Source of the DNA: Pelargonium cotyledonis | Lineage: Eukaryota > Streptophyta > Magnoliopsida > Geraniales > Geraniaceae | Direction of reading: 5' to 3' | Length of the DNA stretch: 43,526 nucleotides | Assembly (NCBI GenBank): GCA_036897625.1 | Contig: JAYMTA010000087.1 | Location: 1 to 43,526 of the forward strand | Shown: positions 33,171-43,526 of the stretch, one piece after another | How positions within the stretch are numbered: position 1 is the stretch's first letter | Layout: every line of letters begins with the position of its first letter | Position numbers and translations under genes: made by a program | The notes under the pieces: model-generated | What the model was told of the DNA's origin: nothing | Databases searched by the model: none | The model's input: the letters and a program-made list of their open reading frames with translations, nothing else

Positions 33171-33877
33171 ATTAGTGTAGTATGTTTGATCTGAGTTTCT
33201 AGTGCTTTATTGTTTTCATTTATTTTCAGATTTGCCTCATGTTTACTGCAATTGTTTTTCGGTTTTAGGAGTCAAGTTGCAATTGGATTTTCTTCAGCAA
33301 GGCTTGCCAGGTAACCTTTGTTTTATGAATTGTCATGAAATTCGAATTCAGCACCAACTAGTGTCAAGTTTGATCCAAAGTGGTTGAATTTGAAGAATTT
33401 AGGAGGATTGATATATATCTTTAAAACTGTTTGTACCACAATATCTTAGTTCGCCTTATATGGTGATGAAATAACTCGCCCTATAAAACTCTTAAAATTA
33501 CATAATTGTTTAAGTGAAGTCAATTTCAAGTTTTGCTATATTTCTGGCATGCAAACGGTTTAAATTTGGATACACCTTACGATATTGAGCTGATTCTTGT
33601 TTTCCTTCAGGTTATGATCAATTTGGGATATCAAGAAAAGGATCCCAAGACACTTCAGATGAACATTGCACCATTTTCTATGACAATGAGAAGGTATAGA
33701 TCAGTTTCTTTGCCGATTAGGCAGAGAAAAGTGTTATTTTCGTGTATTTTTACGAGATTTTCTTAATGAACGAAGGTAGAGCTATTAGAAGGCGGAACAT
33801 TTTGGTTATCAGAGTCACCATCTGTCCCCGGCAGCACATCATGGGGCTCTGAAGTTCCGTCTGTTGCTACATGGGCC

Positions 33878-33964
33878 ATATCCTTCTCGTATTTATTATT
33901 AAACGTTTCAGTTCTCTTATTATGTTATGTGCTCTATGATTTGTTTCTTTGGTGAGCTGTCCAC
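33878..33964 (+). other. U12-type AT-AC intron
   Basis: The intron starts ATATCCTT, the exact U12 AT-AC donor consensus, and ends CTGTCCAC, matching the YCCAC acceptor. It is 87 bases long, in phase 0, and joins GCC to ACA to give the expected ATWATFQLKGVEPPG. No in-frame GT-AG alternative exists for this exon pair. A clear TTCCTTAAC branch site was not found; tttctttggtga, 10-20 bases upstream of the acceptor, is the nearest weak candidate. Confidence 0.8.
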
Positions 33965-34429
33965 ACATTCCAATTAAAAGGAGTAGAGCCTCCGGGTTTT
34001 TCGTTCCAGATAGTGAATACAAACATGGATGAGTTTAATCCTCGTGCTCGTAGACGAAGTGCTTTACTCACATGGCAGCACATAGCATCGTTACCTCCAA
34101 GCTTGCCGGTTGTATACTGTGGAGGATTCAACACACAAAAAGAGTCCACTACAGGACGTTTTCTTCTCGGGAGATCAAAGTACTGGTTGGCACATGAAAT
34201 TTGGCTGTTTATGATGTATTTTTTGTTGTCCTGCTTATTTTCGTTATTTGATCCAATTCTTGGCCGGAATCAATGATGTGTTGCCATTTTATAAAATCGT
34301 GGATCTAAGTTTGATTTTGTAGAGATAGCCTTTTTACTTACTTCCTCAAGGTCCATCTTTATAGTGAAGGTCTTTAAAAGTGTCACCATTTCCACTCAAT
34401 ATGTGCCCAAGTCCACGATGCACGAACTT

Positions 34430-34560
34430 TCTCATCTTCCCAACATACCTGTGTTCGATACATATCCGACACTTGGACACTTTTTTGATGTGTCAGACAC
34501 TGATTTTGCGTATTTATCAATTTTTAATTAGACACGTGTCTGACACTTTACTTATTTCCC
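34430..34560. repeat. cacgtgtc/gacac-rich dispersed repeat in EEP intron 5
   Basis: Strings such as tccgacacttggacac, gtgtcagacac and cacgtgtctgacac recur in both orientations within about 100 bp, a pattern common in plant MITE-like repeats. The ends are not defined. Confidence 0.35.
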
Positions 34561-35048
34561 TTTTTTCATTCTAAAAATAAATTGAATGGACGTTTCCAAC
34601 ACTCTAAATCGCATTGATGGGATTAACTTCATGCAACTTGTATTGTTGTATGTACTAATACAGCAATATATATTTTCTTTTATTACGTAATGCGTACTGT
34701 TTCGTGTCTATGATTTTATGAAAATTGTGTCGTGTTGTGTACCGTATCTCGTACCCATGTATTTGCAACATTGACCGAGCTGTTGATTATATTTTCCCCT
34801 TACCTACTTCCATGTTGTATCGAATACCCACAATTTAGAGCAATGGAAATACATTTTAAATATTATTTCTCACGTTCAGAAGCTAACCAGATCGATGATT
34901 GCCTTTTGCCCTACTTGTCCATAGAGAGCACGGTGTCATGGGGGATATGAGGGACGCTTGGCCCAGTGCCCGGGTGAGAAAAAACGTCTCACTCATACGC
35001 ACTTATCACGGATTCAAAGGTATCATTTGACTTTTCTAAACCTCTAAA

Positions 35049-35198
35049 TAGAGCTGGCAATTTGGACTCGAACATGTGAACACTTGAAATCCAATGCACA
35101 TATTTTGGATTCAGGATGCATAAATAGACCAGATGCACCCCTTTTGGAATAGGTTTGGGTTAGGCATTTCCAATTCGAAACCTTAATTGTCAGCTCTA
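35049..35198. mobile_element. short hAT-type MITE in EEP gene intron 6
   Basis: The left end tagagctggcaatt and inverted right end tagagctgacaatt match at 13 of 14 positions. The element is 150 bp. Flanks cctctaaa and caactaag agree at only 5 of 8 positions, so the target-site duplication has decayed or the insertion is old. Confidence 0.7.
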
Positions 35199-35506
35199 CA
35201 ACTAAGCAAGTTATCTATGGTTAACCCGGATAACATTTTGTGCTATAATCAGGTGACAAACAGGGAGCGCTTGAGCTCTTCAAGTTGATTTTCCGAGCCC
35301 TATGTCTCTGCTAGGATCGTCAAACGCAGGATCTACACGTGGATTGGATTCTTTTCAGAGGGAGATCTCTGAGTCCGGTTTCATGTGAAGTTGTGAACGA
35401 TAACATTGACAGGTATTATCCATCCTCCCACTATCCCATTTTTGCTGAATTCATGCTTCCTCGTACTGTCAGAATGCTTGAACCACCAACCCGGGAGGAC
35501 AACTAA

Positions 35507-36273
35507 AACGATATTATAAGTTTTAGCACACTCTCTCTCACTTCCTTGGAAAATTAGCTTGCATATCTTCCACCATTGCGAACGTTTTGTTAAAACCGTT
35601 TTATTGAAGATGTTAGTCGATGATGCATATTTTGTGTATGATTGTGATGTAAAATTTATGTACATTGGAGCTCAGCTTCACATTGGTCATTTTTGGAGAA
35701 GGCAAAACCTTTTTGATAGGAAAGTATAAAAGAAAGGTGAACACTAAGGCTGCTCAAGTCTCCCATTTCCATGGAATGCAAGCTATTTTCGTATTTTCAT
35801 CCTTGAAATGTGCTTTGGATCGGGTTGTACTTTAGAAATGCGAGTTTGTGTTGCCTGATTTGATCCAACTCAAAATTTGATGGAATCTATTTTATGCAAC
35901 TCAAACTTCCAATCCAAATTGCCAACTTTATGTTGCCATTATATCAAATTGTGTCTAGATAATATCAGCACGTTTATACAAATGTGTCAAAGGTTGGGTT
36001 GAATAATTTTGAACTCAATTATTTGACCGTGTTACTTTTGTCATGTTGTATCAACCTACTCATAAATAATCGTGCAGTTTAAGCTATTTAATAATGTCCC
36101 CTGTCTGTGTAAAAAGCTTGTGCCTGAATTGCTACAATCGTAATATCGACAAAAAAACAAACAAAAATATATAAACAAAAATGGTATCTTAAGAAAAAAA
36201 AAAGATAGAAACCATTTATAAACTAACCCATCTAAAAACAAACCATCAATTTGCTAAACATTGCAACATTTCA
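35507..36273. other. convergent 3' regions of the EEP and TMN genes
   Basis: Untranslated and spacer DNA between two converging stop codons. It is AT-rich, and nothing further is recognised. Confidence 0.5.
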
Positions 36274-39200
36274 TCAATCTATCTTCACAGACGAGTAAAT
36301 GAGCCTAGTGAACCAGAAACATGCATAAAACCCGATAGTACCAGTCAAAACAAAGAAGGCATAAGAAACAATCAGCATGTATCCGAAATAGAGAATACCC
36401 GAAACAGGTTTCGTGATCTCCAGCTTCGTGAAGAAGTAGAACACGGCGTAGAGGAAGAGGTACAGTGCAGAGGAACCCGAGGTTAGATACGATCTCCACC
36501 ACCAGAGGTAGTCCTCGCTGCAAAGCTGAAAGTAGCACAAGACAACTGTGATTTCCGCGCAGGTGACCATAAGTATAAGGAAGACTATGAAGAGGAAACC
36601 GAAAATGTAATAAAACTGATGCAACCATATTGATGTGAGGATGAAGAAGAGCTCTATGAAGACAGCGCCGAACGGGAGGATGCCGCCTATGAGGATGGAG
36701 AATGTCGGGTTCATGTACCAGGCCTGCTCCGGAATTTGCCTTGGGATCTTGTTAGTTTTCACGGGATCTTCAACTGCGGCCTTCTTGGAACCGACGTAGC
36801 TGCCAACGAAAACGAGTGGAACTGAGATGCCAAACCATAGGAATACCAGAGCAAACATGGTTCCGAACGGCACTGCTCCGGAAGATTTCTCGCCCCATAG
36901 TAGAGCGTTCAAAACAAAGAAAATGGCGAAGACGATTGCTGGGAACATGCATGCTGTTTTGAGAGTTAGCTTCTTCCATTCTGTTCCCTTGAACATCTTA
37001 TAAAGACGAGCAGAGGAATATCCAGCGAATAGACCCATGAAGACCCAGAGGAGGAGCATGGCAGTCATCAACCCACCTCGATTTGAGGGGGAAAGGAATC
37101 CGAGGGCAGCAAATATCATGGTGACAAGAATCATGCCGAAAAACTGAACACCTGTACCAACATAGACGCAAAGCATATCTGAATTAGATGGAGGTCTGAA
37201 GACATCACCGTGTACCAGTTTCCACCCTGTCTCTTCTTGGGCTTCTTCTTGGGTCTCTAGTTGGTTGTACTTGGAGATGTCCCGGTAAAGGGTTCGCAAC
37301 ATGATCATAGCTACCATGCCCGAGAGAAAAAGAACAATCATCAAAGAATTAACGATTGAAAACCAATGGATTTGATCATCAGCCATTAGAAGATAGGTGT
37401 CCCATCGTGATGCCCACTTCACATCACTCTCCTGCAAGGAGAAACATGGTAAAATGGTTGTATGGAAAGATTATTCCGACCTCAAAATGGCAAATTATAC
37501 AGGTTCTTTCATCGTTAGAATGTGTTGGGCTGACCTGGAAATCAACATCATATGTAAATATAATTTCCTTCTTATCTTCAACATCTTGGGGAGATTCAGA
37601 GTTAGTAACTGTGCGTCTTGCATGGGGATCACAAGTTGTTAGACGGGTCTTCTCATTCCAGTCACCCTCATATTCATGTCTAACACTGGAGGAATAAATG
37701 AGACAATGTCCTTTAAGTCATGAGTTCCCATAGAATGATGAAATTAACATAACATAAAATGTTAATAGCAAAATTAAATATAAAAATATGACCTGAATGG
37801 TTTGACTTCAAATCCTACAATTCTTGCTGAACCTGACAGCTCATCTTTGTGGTATTTGACAGTAAACGCCAAGTGATTGTGAATAAAATGTTTTTCCTCC
37901 TTGCTCTGCAAACAATTTATTTATGTATTGCTTTTATTAGCGCGTAATAGAACTTTTTACCGTTAAATATGCAATTAGGTTGACACTTACTCCAGCATAC
38001 TGTCCTTTAAGACCCACATGAAATCCATGCTGATACACTATGGAATTTTCCTGATTGTTCCTTCGTATGGGAACAACAAGAGGAAGATTATCCAAAATCC
38101 TGTTCAGAAAACATGACAAGTAATTCATGGCTAAAGTGAAATGTTTTGGTGAAAAAATTAAATGTCTAAACTCCATGAATAATTGCCTCACATGTTCACC
38201 CGATATTCATCATCAATTTTTTCCCTGAACTCCTTCGCAGTTTTAGCGCTAAGAGTTAAACGACATACAATATTACACATTTGTGGCTCTCTCATTTTGA
38301 ACTGAAACAGATAGATTACGTTATCAAGTAAATTGCAAAAACACATAACACAGAAGAAAGACGCAATAGAAGTATCTAAGACATTTAACTTACTATATAA
38401 GGAGAATTTTCAATGCGATCACCACGAAGAACTTCCCCGAGATTTTCTGCACTGTCAACTATTTGACTTGGACGACAATAGGGAATGGAATAGTATGAGT
38501 AAGGAAGCTGAGTTTTTGTAGAACTTAGTTTGTTCACTTTCACCATCAATTCATCTCCCTGCACCCCACAAACGGAGAATTTGAAAATACAATATGCAAG
38601 TCAGCTTATAAAATGACATGACAGCAAAGCAAAACAAAAACATAGTGCAAGGATAAGTAGTGATCTAATCATCCGCACTGCACAACAATATAGCTAGAAT
38701 GGCTAATTATACAGACCCCTCTCTACGAGTAGGTACAAACAAGGGAAGCACAACAAAATTTTAAAAGCATCCACCACAAATTATCATATGGCAAGACCCA
38801 AGGAAACTATTTAGGTTAATTCTTAAGTGTAAATACGAGAGTTTGATACTTCAAATGGTACCCTAAGTTCATTATGGTTCCTCGAATAGAGTAGAACATG
38901 CTGGCACTTTTATCATACTCTGTCCAGATTACTCCACCTACCTCTGTAGATACTTAAATGGCTACAAGAACGAGTTGAATCAAGTGCAAAACTACCAACA
39001 GAAGATATAGTAAAATTTATCCCTCAACATAATGAACCATGCATGTATCTCAAGATTTGAATATTATGGAAATATACAAGGTTCTAATTGCTCTCAAAAC
39101 CAAACGTCCATTAATTTAAGCTGACATTCCCATAAACCATACATAAATAATCATAGATACCATACACCGTAAAAACACAAGACACATATAAGACATTTTT

Positions 39201-39916
39201 TTCTCAATTAGCCGGAACTACAAACAACAAAAATGATGAGAACTACTGAATCTATAGGAACAAAGGTTATAAAGTACAAATACACACTTAACTTCAAAGT
39301 TTCCTATAGGTAGGCAATTTTCTCAGTAATTTAAACTGACATTCCCATACACTGTACATAAATAGTCATAGATGCCATAAACCTTGACAACACAAGACAC
39401 ATATAAGACGCCGAAACTACAAACAACAAAAATGATGAGAACTATTGATTCTATTGGAACAAAGGATATAAAGTACAAAAACACATAACTTCAACAACAA
39501 CGAAATCCTATAGGTAGACGAATTTCTCAGTAATGCAAACAACTGAAAACTCATCCAGAGACAACAATTTGTGATCCAAAACCACCAGAGCACAAACATA
39601 GATCCCGATCTCAATGAAGCGCGCATATCATTACAGTAACCAAATCATCACCGAAAAAATTTCAAAATCAACACAACAGACCACAACACAGATCTCCGAT
39701 CAGAACAGCACAAATTAAACCGAAGCATGCACATAGTCACACAACACATGCGTGTATACTATAGATGCAAAAATGAGAAATGCAATGAGGTTAACTTATA
39801 ATTACTTTACGGAAATCCTCGGGAGCGACGCCGGGGAGGTAGAAGGAGAGGGCGGGGACGAAGAACAAGAGACAGATGGAGATCCAGAGGTGAAATGCGA
39901 GAGCTCCTCTCGCCAT
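36274..39916 (-). CDS. TMN7: transmembrane 9 superfamily protein (TMN7-like, EMP70 family)
   Basis: Seven exons read leftward: 39916-39806, 38558-38394, 38301-38192, 38099-37991, 37905-37793, 37685-37535 and 37431-36274. They give 638 residues, close to the usual length of about 640. The order is typical: signal peptide (about 1-25, [19 protein letters not shown]), [11 protein letters not shown], a luminal domain to about residue 270 with [13 protein letters not shown] and [14 protein letters not shown], then nine membrane spans encoded almost entirely by the large last exon. TM9SF proteins work in the Golgi and endosomes, in membrane-protein sorting and cell adhesion. The C-terminal SSVKID carries the KXD/E COPI signal that keeps plant TMNs in the Golgi. 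Intron 1 holds a tandem duplication, and the leader holds a long GA microsatellite (minus strand). TMN7 rather than a close paralogue is a judgement from memory. Confidence 0.94.
39112..39530. repeat. tandem duplication of a ~210-bp unit in TMN intron 1
   Basis: Unit 1 (39112-39326, 215 bp) and unit 2 (39327-39530, 204 bp) both begin taatttaa(g/a)ctgacattccc and end tctcag. They share long identical blocks, for example acacaagacacatataagac and caaacaacaaaaatgatgag. Differences are scattered substitutions and small indels. After unit 2 a third start (taatgcaaac) follows. Confidence 0.9.
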
Positions 39917-39950
39917 GGCTTCGGTTGTTGATCTCGACCTCCACAATTCG

Positions 39951-40002
<52 letters not shown>

Positions 40003-40985
40003 GAAACAATCCGTTGTCTCTCTCTCTCTCACTCTCTCCGTCATCGTCTTCGTCTTCGTCTTCTTCGTCGTCTGGTTGTGTGTAGCAGGTGCAGTGGGTG
40101 TGTTGTGTTCGAAGAAATTGGTTTGGTGAATATGAGGCACGAATAAGGCGGAGAGTGGAAGGTCCTCAACCAAAAAAGACAATTTTTTTTATATATTACC
40201 GTTTATTTTTCCACATTTTACATTTGGCTCTTCCTCTGCCGTTCGATTTGATTACATCCGGTTCTAATCCACGGTTGGGGATCGGCACACCGGAACAGTC
40301 TTTTAACTAAATTAATTGAATTTTGGTGTAACTTTACATAAATACCCTGAATTATAAGTTTTTTTTCCATTCAGGTACCTTAAACTATTTTTCACCTACT
40401 CTTCTCACTTGAGCTTTTAGAGAAGTCGAATTGGATATGAAAATTGCGGACAACTTCACGATGGTGAGATTTTAAGGATTAAATTTTATATCCACAACAG
40501 TCTATTGTTGACGTAAAGGTAAACAACCCGGTATACCAGATAACTTAGAGCAAATTAAAGATTGGTAAATATATGAATCGGCATGACTAAAAATTTACGG
40601 CATGAGTTAACTCTATAGTCCACGGAAACTCTTGGAATTTGAAACCGTTTAACCCTTAAAGTAAATAATGATAAAAAGTGAACATCAAGTAGCATTTTCA
40701 ATTAAAAACATCACATTATTAAAATTTTCAAAACAATAAATGAAATGGAGACAAAAATGTCTTAATTCAAGTGATATTTCATTCTTGTTAGATATGAGAT
40801 TCTCTCAATACCAAAGTAGCAGAGTCATAAGATTTTGTTCCTGCAAATGCATACATTGCAACAAAATAGCAAATTCCAAGCTACAATATGTGTAATAATT
40901 TACAATACATTTAAGTGTCTCAGCTCTGTTTCAAGCATGCACAATCTGTCAGCAAATTCACAATTCTTTAAACAAACTACACAAA
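39917..40985. other. TMN leader and promoter, then the CNGC 3' region
   Basis: The left part is the TMN leader with the TC/GA microsatellite and its promoter. The right part (from about 40650) is likely the 3' untranslated region of the CNGC gene. The two genes run in the same direction. No other gene is recognised. Confidence 0.5.
39953..40001. repeat. (TC)n microsatellite in the TMN 5' leader
   Basis: About 24 uninterrupted TC units, 36 bases upstream of the TMN start codon (GA on the transcribed strand), followed by shorter TC runs to about 40037. It probably lies in the 5' untranslated region and is likely to vary in length. Confidence 0.95.
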
Positions 40986-43174
40986 TCAATCCGCGTCCGC
41001 AGTGAAATCCGGCTCTGGCGGCTTCTGGAGTTTCACCAAATCCCTGGCACTCTTAGCATTCCGGTTCCTGTGAACGCCGCGAAGAGCCTTCCCTGCAAAT
41101 CTTGATGCCAGAAAGGTGGCGCCGAGGCTGTAGGAGCCTCCGGGGCTACTGCGAGCACCTTCTTGTCCTTCTGTTTCGGCTTCTTCTTCTTTCCGGCGAA
41201 GCTCCATGATCTTCCTCTTGGAGTACCGGCGCCACGCTGCTTGGATGAAGCAAGCGGCCCAAGTCCTCCATTGCTGCGAGTAGAACCGGAAGGTGTGTTG
41301 AACCTGTCTGCTGTGAAGACGCCGGAACTGACTGGCCACGAATTTCAGTTCTTCGGCTTCTAGTGCGAATGCTTCAACTTCTGTTAAAGCCTTAACTGTT
41401 CGGGTGGAGGATGGGAGGTTGGCGCCAGATTTGGGATCTAGGGCCCACGTTAGGAGCTCCTCGCCACAGAAATCGCCTTCTTTCAACAAACTGCGATTGA
41501 AAAACCCGCTCCTTCCGCCATCTGTGGTTACGCTTTCGAGACGACCACGTATGATGAAAAGCATTTCATCAACAGGGTCACCTTCCCGAACTATGTAGGT
41601 TCGTTCTGTGTACAAACTTGGTTTCAGTCGCTCGCATATGGCATCAAGCAATCTCTCATCCATGCTCTCGAACAGAGGAACCTACAATCACCAATTAAAT
41701 TATTGACATTAGGGAGAGAATGTGTCGTAACAAATTGCATAGCACACCCAACAGAATAAATGAATTAAGGTAGCATTTAAATTTTTAAATAATAGGAATG
41801 AGATTCTCATATCAAAGCAGTTTCATGACCAAAAGGTTCTAATCCAAAACATAAAGAATCATTCTAGAGCTGACAATTCCGATTTCGGCCACAGTAGGTG
41901 TGAGTTGAGGATTTTGCATGAAATTGTGCGGGCTTGCCTGACCAAATCTGCAATTTTCCCATGACCAACCCAACGCAAAAATTGATCGGGTCCATAAAAA
42001 CCCAAATAGGCAGCTCAATTTCATTCCCATTCCCGCACAAAATTTCTAATGCAAACGCTAACTAAAAGCTTATTAATAGCCGAAAACTCATATAGCTAAT
42101 ATGTTGGAGTTCCCATCCAAACCATACAATTGATTCAAATTCCAATAATGTATCCCGCATTTTTAATGTTGGAAAAGTTGTGAGAAAGAAAGTTTAAGTA
42201 AATTAATTAACTGCTAAGTTCAGAGTGTTTACGAACTCACCCTCCTCACTAAAGCCAGACAGAGGTGCCGCTTTATATCTCTCCTGAGATCCTTAGGCAG
42301 ATTCTGAACCAAACTCTCTTCATCAACTCCACGTGTTTCCAGCCACTTGTATTGATCATAGCGTCTAACACGTTCCCTGAGGTCTTGAGGGAGCAAGCGG
42401 TGATGCATCCACTGTTCTGAGTCCCGCCTTTTGACTCTCATTTCTTCAAGTCTTATAGTTAAAGATTGAAGATAAGTCTGTCCCAATAGCAAAACAAGAA
42501 TTTTAGCAAATTTCCTTATAGAAGCTATAATTGGAAAACAAGAGTTTGCTTATATTCCCAGTTTCTGCCTTTGTTCCGAGATAAAGCAAAAAATATCGAG
42601 TAAATAAGGGTAATAAGACATGAGAAACTAAAGGTGCCTCAATTTCTAGGCATCATCAAGTTCTACTTCCTTTCTTTCAAGAAAAAAAAAGTTCTATTTC
42701 CATCCATACAGACTATAAGGGACATGTCGCAACTTATATGTCCTAGTTTTCTCCTTCTATTCCACACTTCACTTTTTAAATGCGTGCAGAGAATGCTACT
42801 AGACACAAAATATAACTTGGAAGCATCTACAAATTGGTAACCATAGGACTAAAATAAAGAAGGGCTCTATCCAGTTTCATTCAAGAATGGTCATTGACAT
42901 TCGAACCGCAGGCATCTGCGGCACTGAATACAGGGAAGATATGTTCTTCGTATTGGCAATGCATAGGATTAAGCAGTCAAAAGCCTAAATAGCAATTTCA
43001 TAACAAAGCTCAACGAATTTTAATTCATCGTAGAAGTATGAAATCAGTATAGTTCCAAGTACCTGCATGTTGCCAATCAGAAGCGCAAAGAGGATGAGCC
43101 CAAATATGGCTAGTGCTATGGAAAAAATAACCTCTAAAGGATAGGTGCTGGTTTGAAGCCCCTGGCCAAGAGTA
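40986..43174 (-). CDS. cyclic nucleotide-gated ion channel, group II-like, 3' part only
   Basis: Three exons are visible, read leftward: 43174-43063, 42477-42241 and 41681-40986; the gene continues beyond the right edge. They encode the pore end and S6 (STLGQGLQTSTYP, then a hydrophobic span to ALLIGNMQ), the C-linker (TYLQSLTIRLEEMRVKRRDSEQWM) and the cyclic nucleotide-binding domain. That domain has EGDPVDEMLFIIRGRLES and the phosphate-binding/hinge segment KEGDFCGEELLTWALDP. An IQ calmodulin-binding motif (CFIQAAWRRYSKRK) and a tail ending LQKPPEPDFTADAD follow. Plant CNGCs are plasma-membrane calcium-permeable channels that work as tetramers and are controlled by calmodulin. The GQGL filter and tail are as I recall in the CNGC5/6/9 group. 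The next exon upstream, expected to end in WWGLQNL, was not found before 43526, so that intron is longer than 350 bp. The last intron (41682-42240) holds a hAT MITE. Confidence 0.94.
41865..42018. mobile_element. short hAT-type MITE in the last CNGC intron
   Basis: The left end is tagagctgacaattcc; the inverted right end is ttgagctgcctatttggg. Flanks aatcattc (41857-41864) and tttcattc (42019-42026) agree at 6 of 8 positions. At 154 bp it is close in size to the copy at 35049. Confidence 0.65.
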
Positions 43175-43526
43175 CTGTAGATAAAAGAAAACATAAGTAA
43201 GTTGATGAGAGCAAAGACTTAATGTTATACTCACAGATGATTAAAATCTGGTAGCCAGGGAACCTTGCACATTACAGTTCCTAGCTGACATTTCTACAAT
43301 ACAAGGTTCATTTGAAATACAGGCAAGGGAAGTTCCTATCATGTACCCAAACAAAGCGTAGGCGTGTTAATGAAAAAAACATATCTATCACATGGTAGCC
43401 CTGAAATTATGAATCTTGCGGTCAATATTCATAAAGTTCAAGGATGATCATGGATTTAGGGATTTTTGGAGTTTCATGATAATTTTACAGTTTTTTATTT
43501 TTTTGCTCACAACTATACAGATAGTG
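43175..43526 (-). other. intron sequence of the CNGC gene
   Basis: Upstream of the exon at 43063-43174, no coding block matching S1-S5 or the pore start of a CNGC is seen in any frame. This is therefore taken as intron running off the window. Confidence 0.6.

Larger units (their letters stand above)
32218..35506 (+). pseudogene. EEP-superfamily (DNase I-like) gene with two in-frame TAG codons
   Basis: Seven exons (32218-32359, 33269-33310, 33611-33693, 33776-33877, 33965-34179, 34925-35019, 35253-35506) join in one frame of 310 codons. The product resembles the plant endonuclease/exonuclease/phosphatase family (Arabidopsis At3g21530 type): MSVSLTVMTFNLHEDQ at the start, GGTFWLSESPSVPGSTSWGS, NPRARRRSALLTWQHI and DWILFRGRS. 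Codons 24 (32287-32289) and 247 (35312-35314) are TAG where tryptophan is expected (PNS-W-EKRR, CLC-W-DRQ). All other codons, lengths and splice sites look intact. Exon 4 ends at an AT-AC intron of U12 type (33878-33964). Usual catalytic residues are replaced: Gln47 for Glu, Asn143 for His in NTxxD, Gly177 for Asp in GDFN, Ser285 for Asp in SDHxP. It may be a recently dead gene, a null allele, or contain two assembly errors. Introns 1 and 6 hold hAT MITEs. Confidence 0.85.

Noticed and set aside
33776-33964. Apparent loss of the GT donor after exon 4 of the EEP gene, read at first as a third inactivating lesion
   Set aside because: ATATCCTT and TCCAC are the U12 AT-AC consensus ends, and using them restores the family reading exactly.
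1-43526. CRISPR arrays, bacterial operons, LTR retrotransposons or viral copies
   Set aside because: No regularly spaced direct repeats, no LTR pairs and no gag, integrase or capsid-like frames were seen. The window is a plant nuclear locus with intron-bearing genes.

Overview
This is nuclear DNA from a flowering plant, most likely a eudicot. The genes carry many short AT-rich introns. Their products are plant-specific or have plant-type sequences: a group I WRKY factor, a CASP-like membrane protein, a plant cyclic-nucleotide-gated channel and a plant leucine aminopeptidase. The intergenic DNA holds plant-type MITEs, LINE remnants and TC/GA microsatellites. I cannot name the species.

Layout, left to right: an intergenic stretch (1-1643); eIF5A (+, 5 exons); a GC-rich hAT-type MITE; a WRKY32-like factor (+, 5 exons) behind a cluster of W-boxes; a Tag-type DNA-3-methyladenine glycosylase homologue (-, 5 exons); a repeat-rich stretch (15.5-18.1 kb) with a retroposon flanked by a 16-bp target-site duplication, a LINE RNase H remnant and a possible SINE; a CASP-like protein (+, 3 coding exons); the diflavin reductase ATR3/TAH18/NDOR1 (-, 12 coding exons); a cytosolic-type M17 leucyl aminopeptidase (+, 10 exons) head-to-head with ATR3; a nuclear tRNA-Glu(CTC); an endonuclease/exonuclease/phosphatase (EEP, DNase I-like) family gene (+, 7 exons) with two in-frame TAG codons and an AT-AC intron; a transmembrane-9 protein of TMN7 type (-, 7 exons); and the 3' part of a CNGC channel (-), which runs off the right edge.

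These are mostly unrelated housekeeping and regulatory genes, not a pathway cluster. I found no previously undescribed multi-gene system. The points most worth a second look are the U12-type AT-AC intron, the two TGG-to-TAG changes and the missing catalytic residues of the EEP gene, the four W-boxes upstream of the WRKY gene, two GC-AG introns, a set of related hAT MITEs in introns (one with a perfect 8-bp target-site duplication), a MULE-type MITE with a perfect 9-bp duplication, and a roughly 210-bp tandem duplication in a TMN intron. Exon structures were built by hand from splice signals, frame continuity and remembered family sequences; no alignment or search was run.
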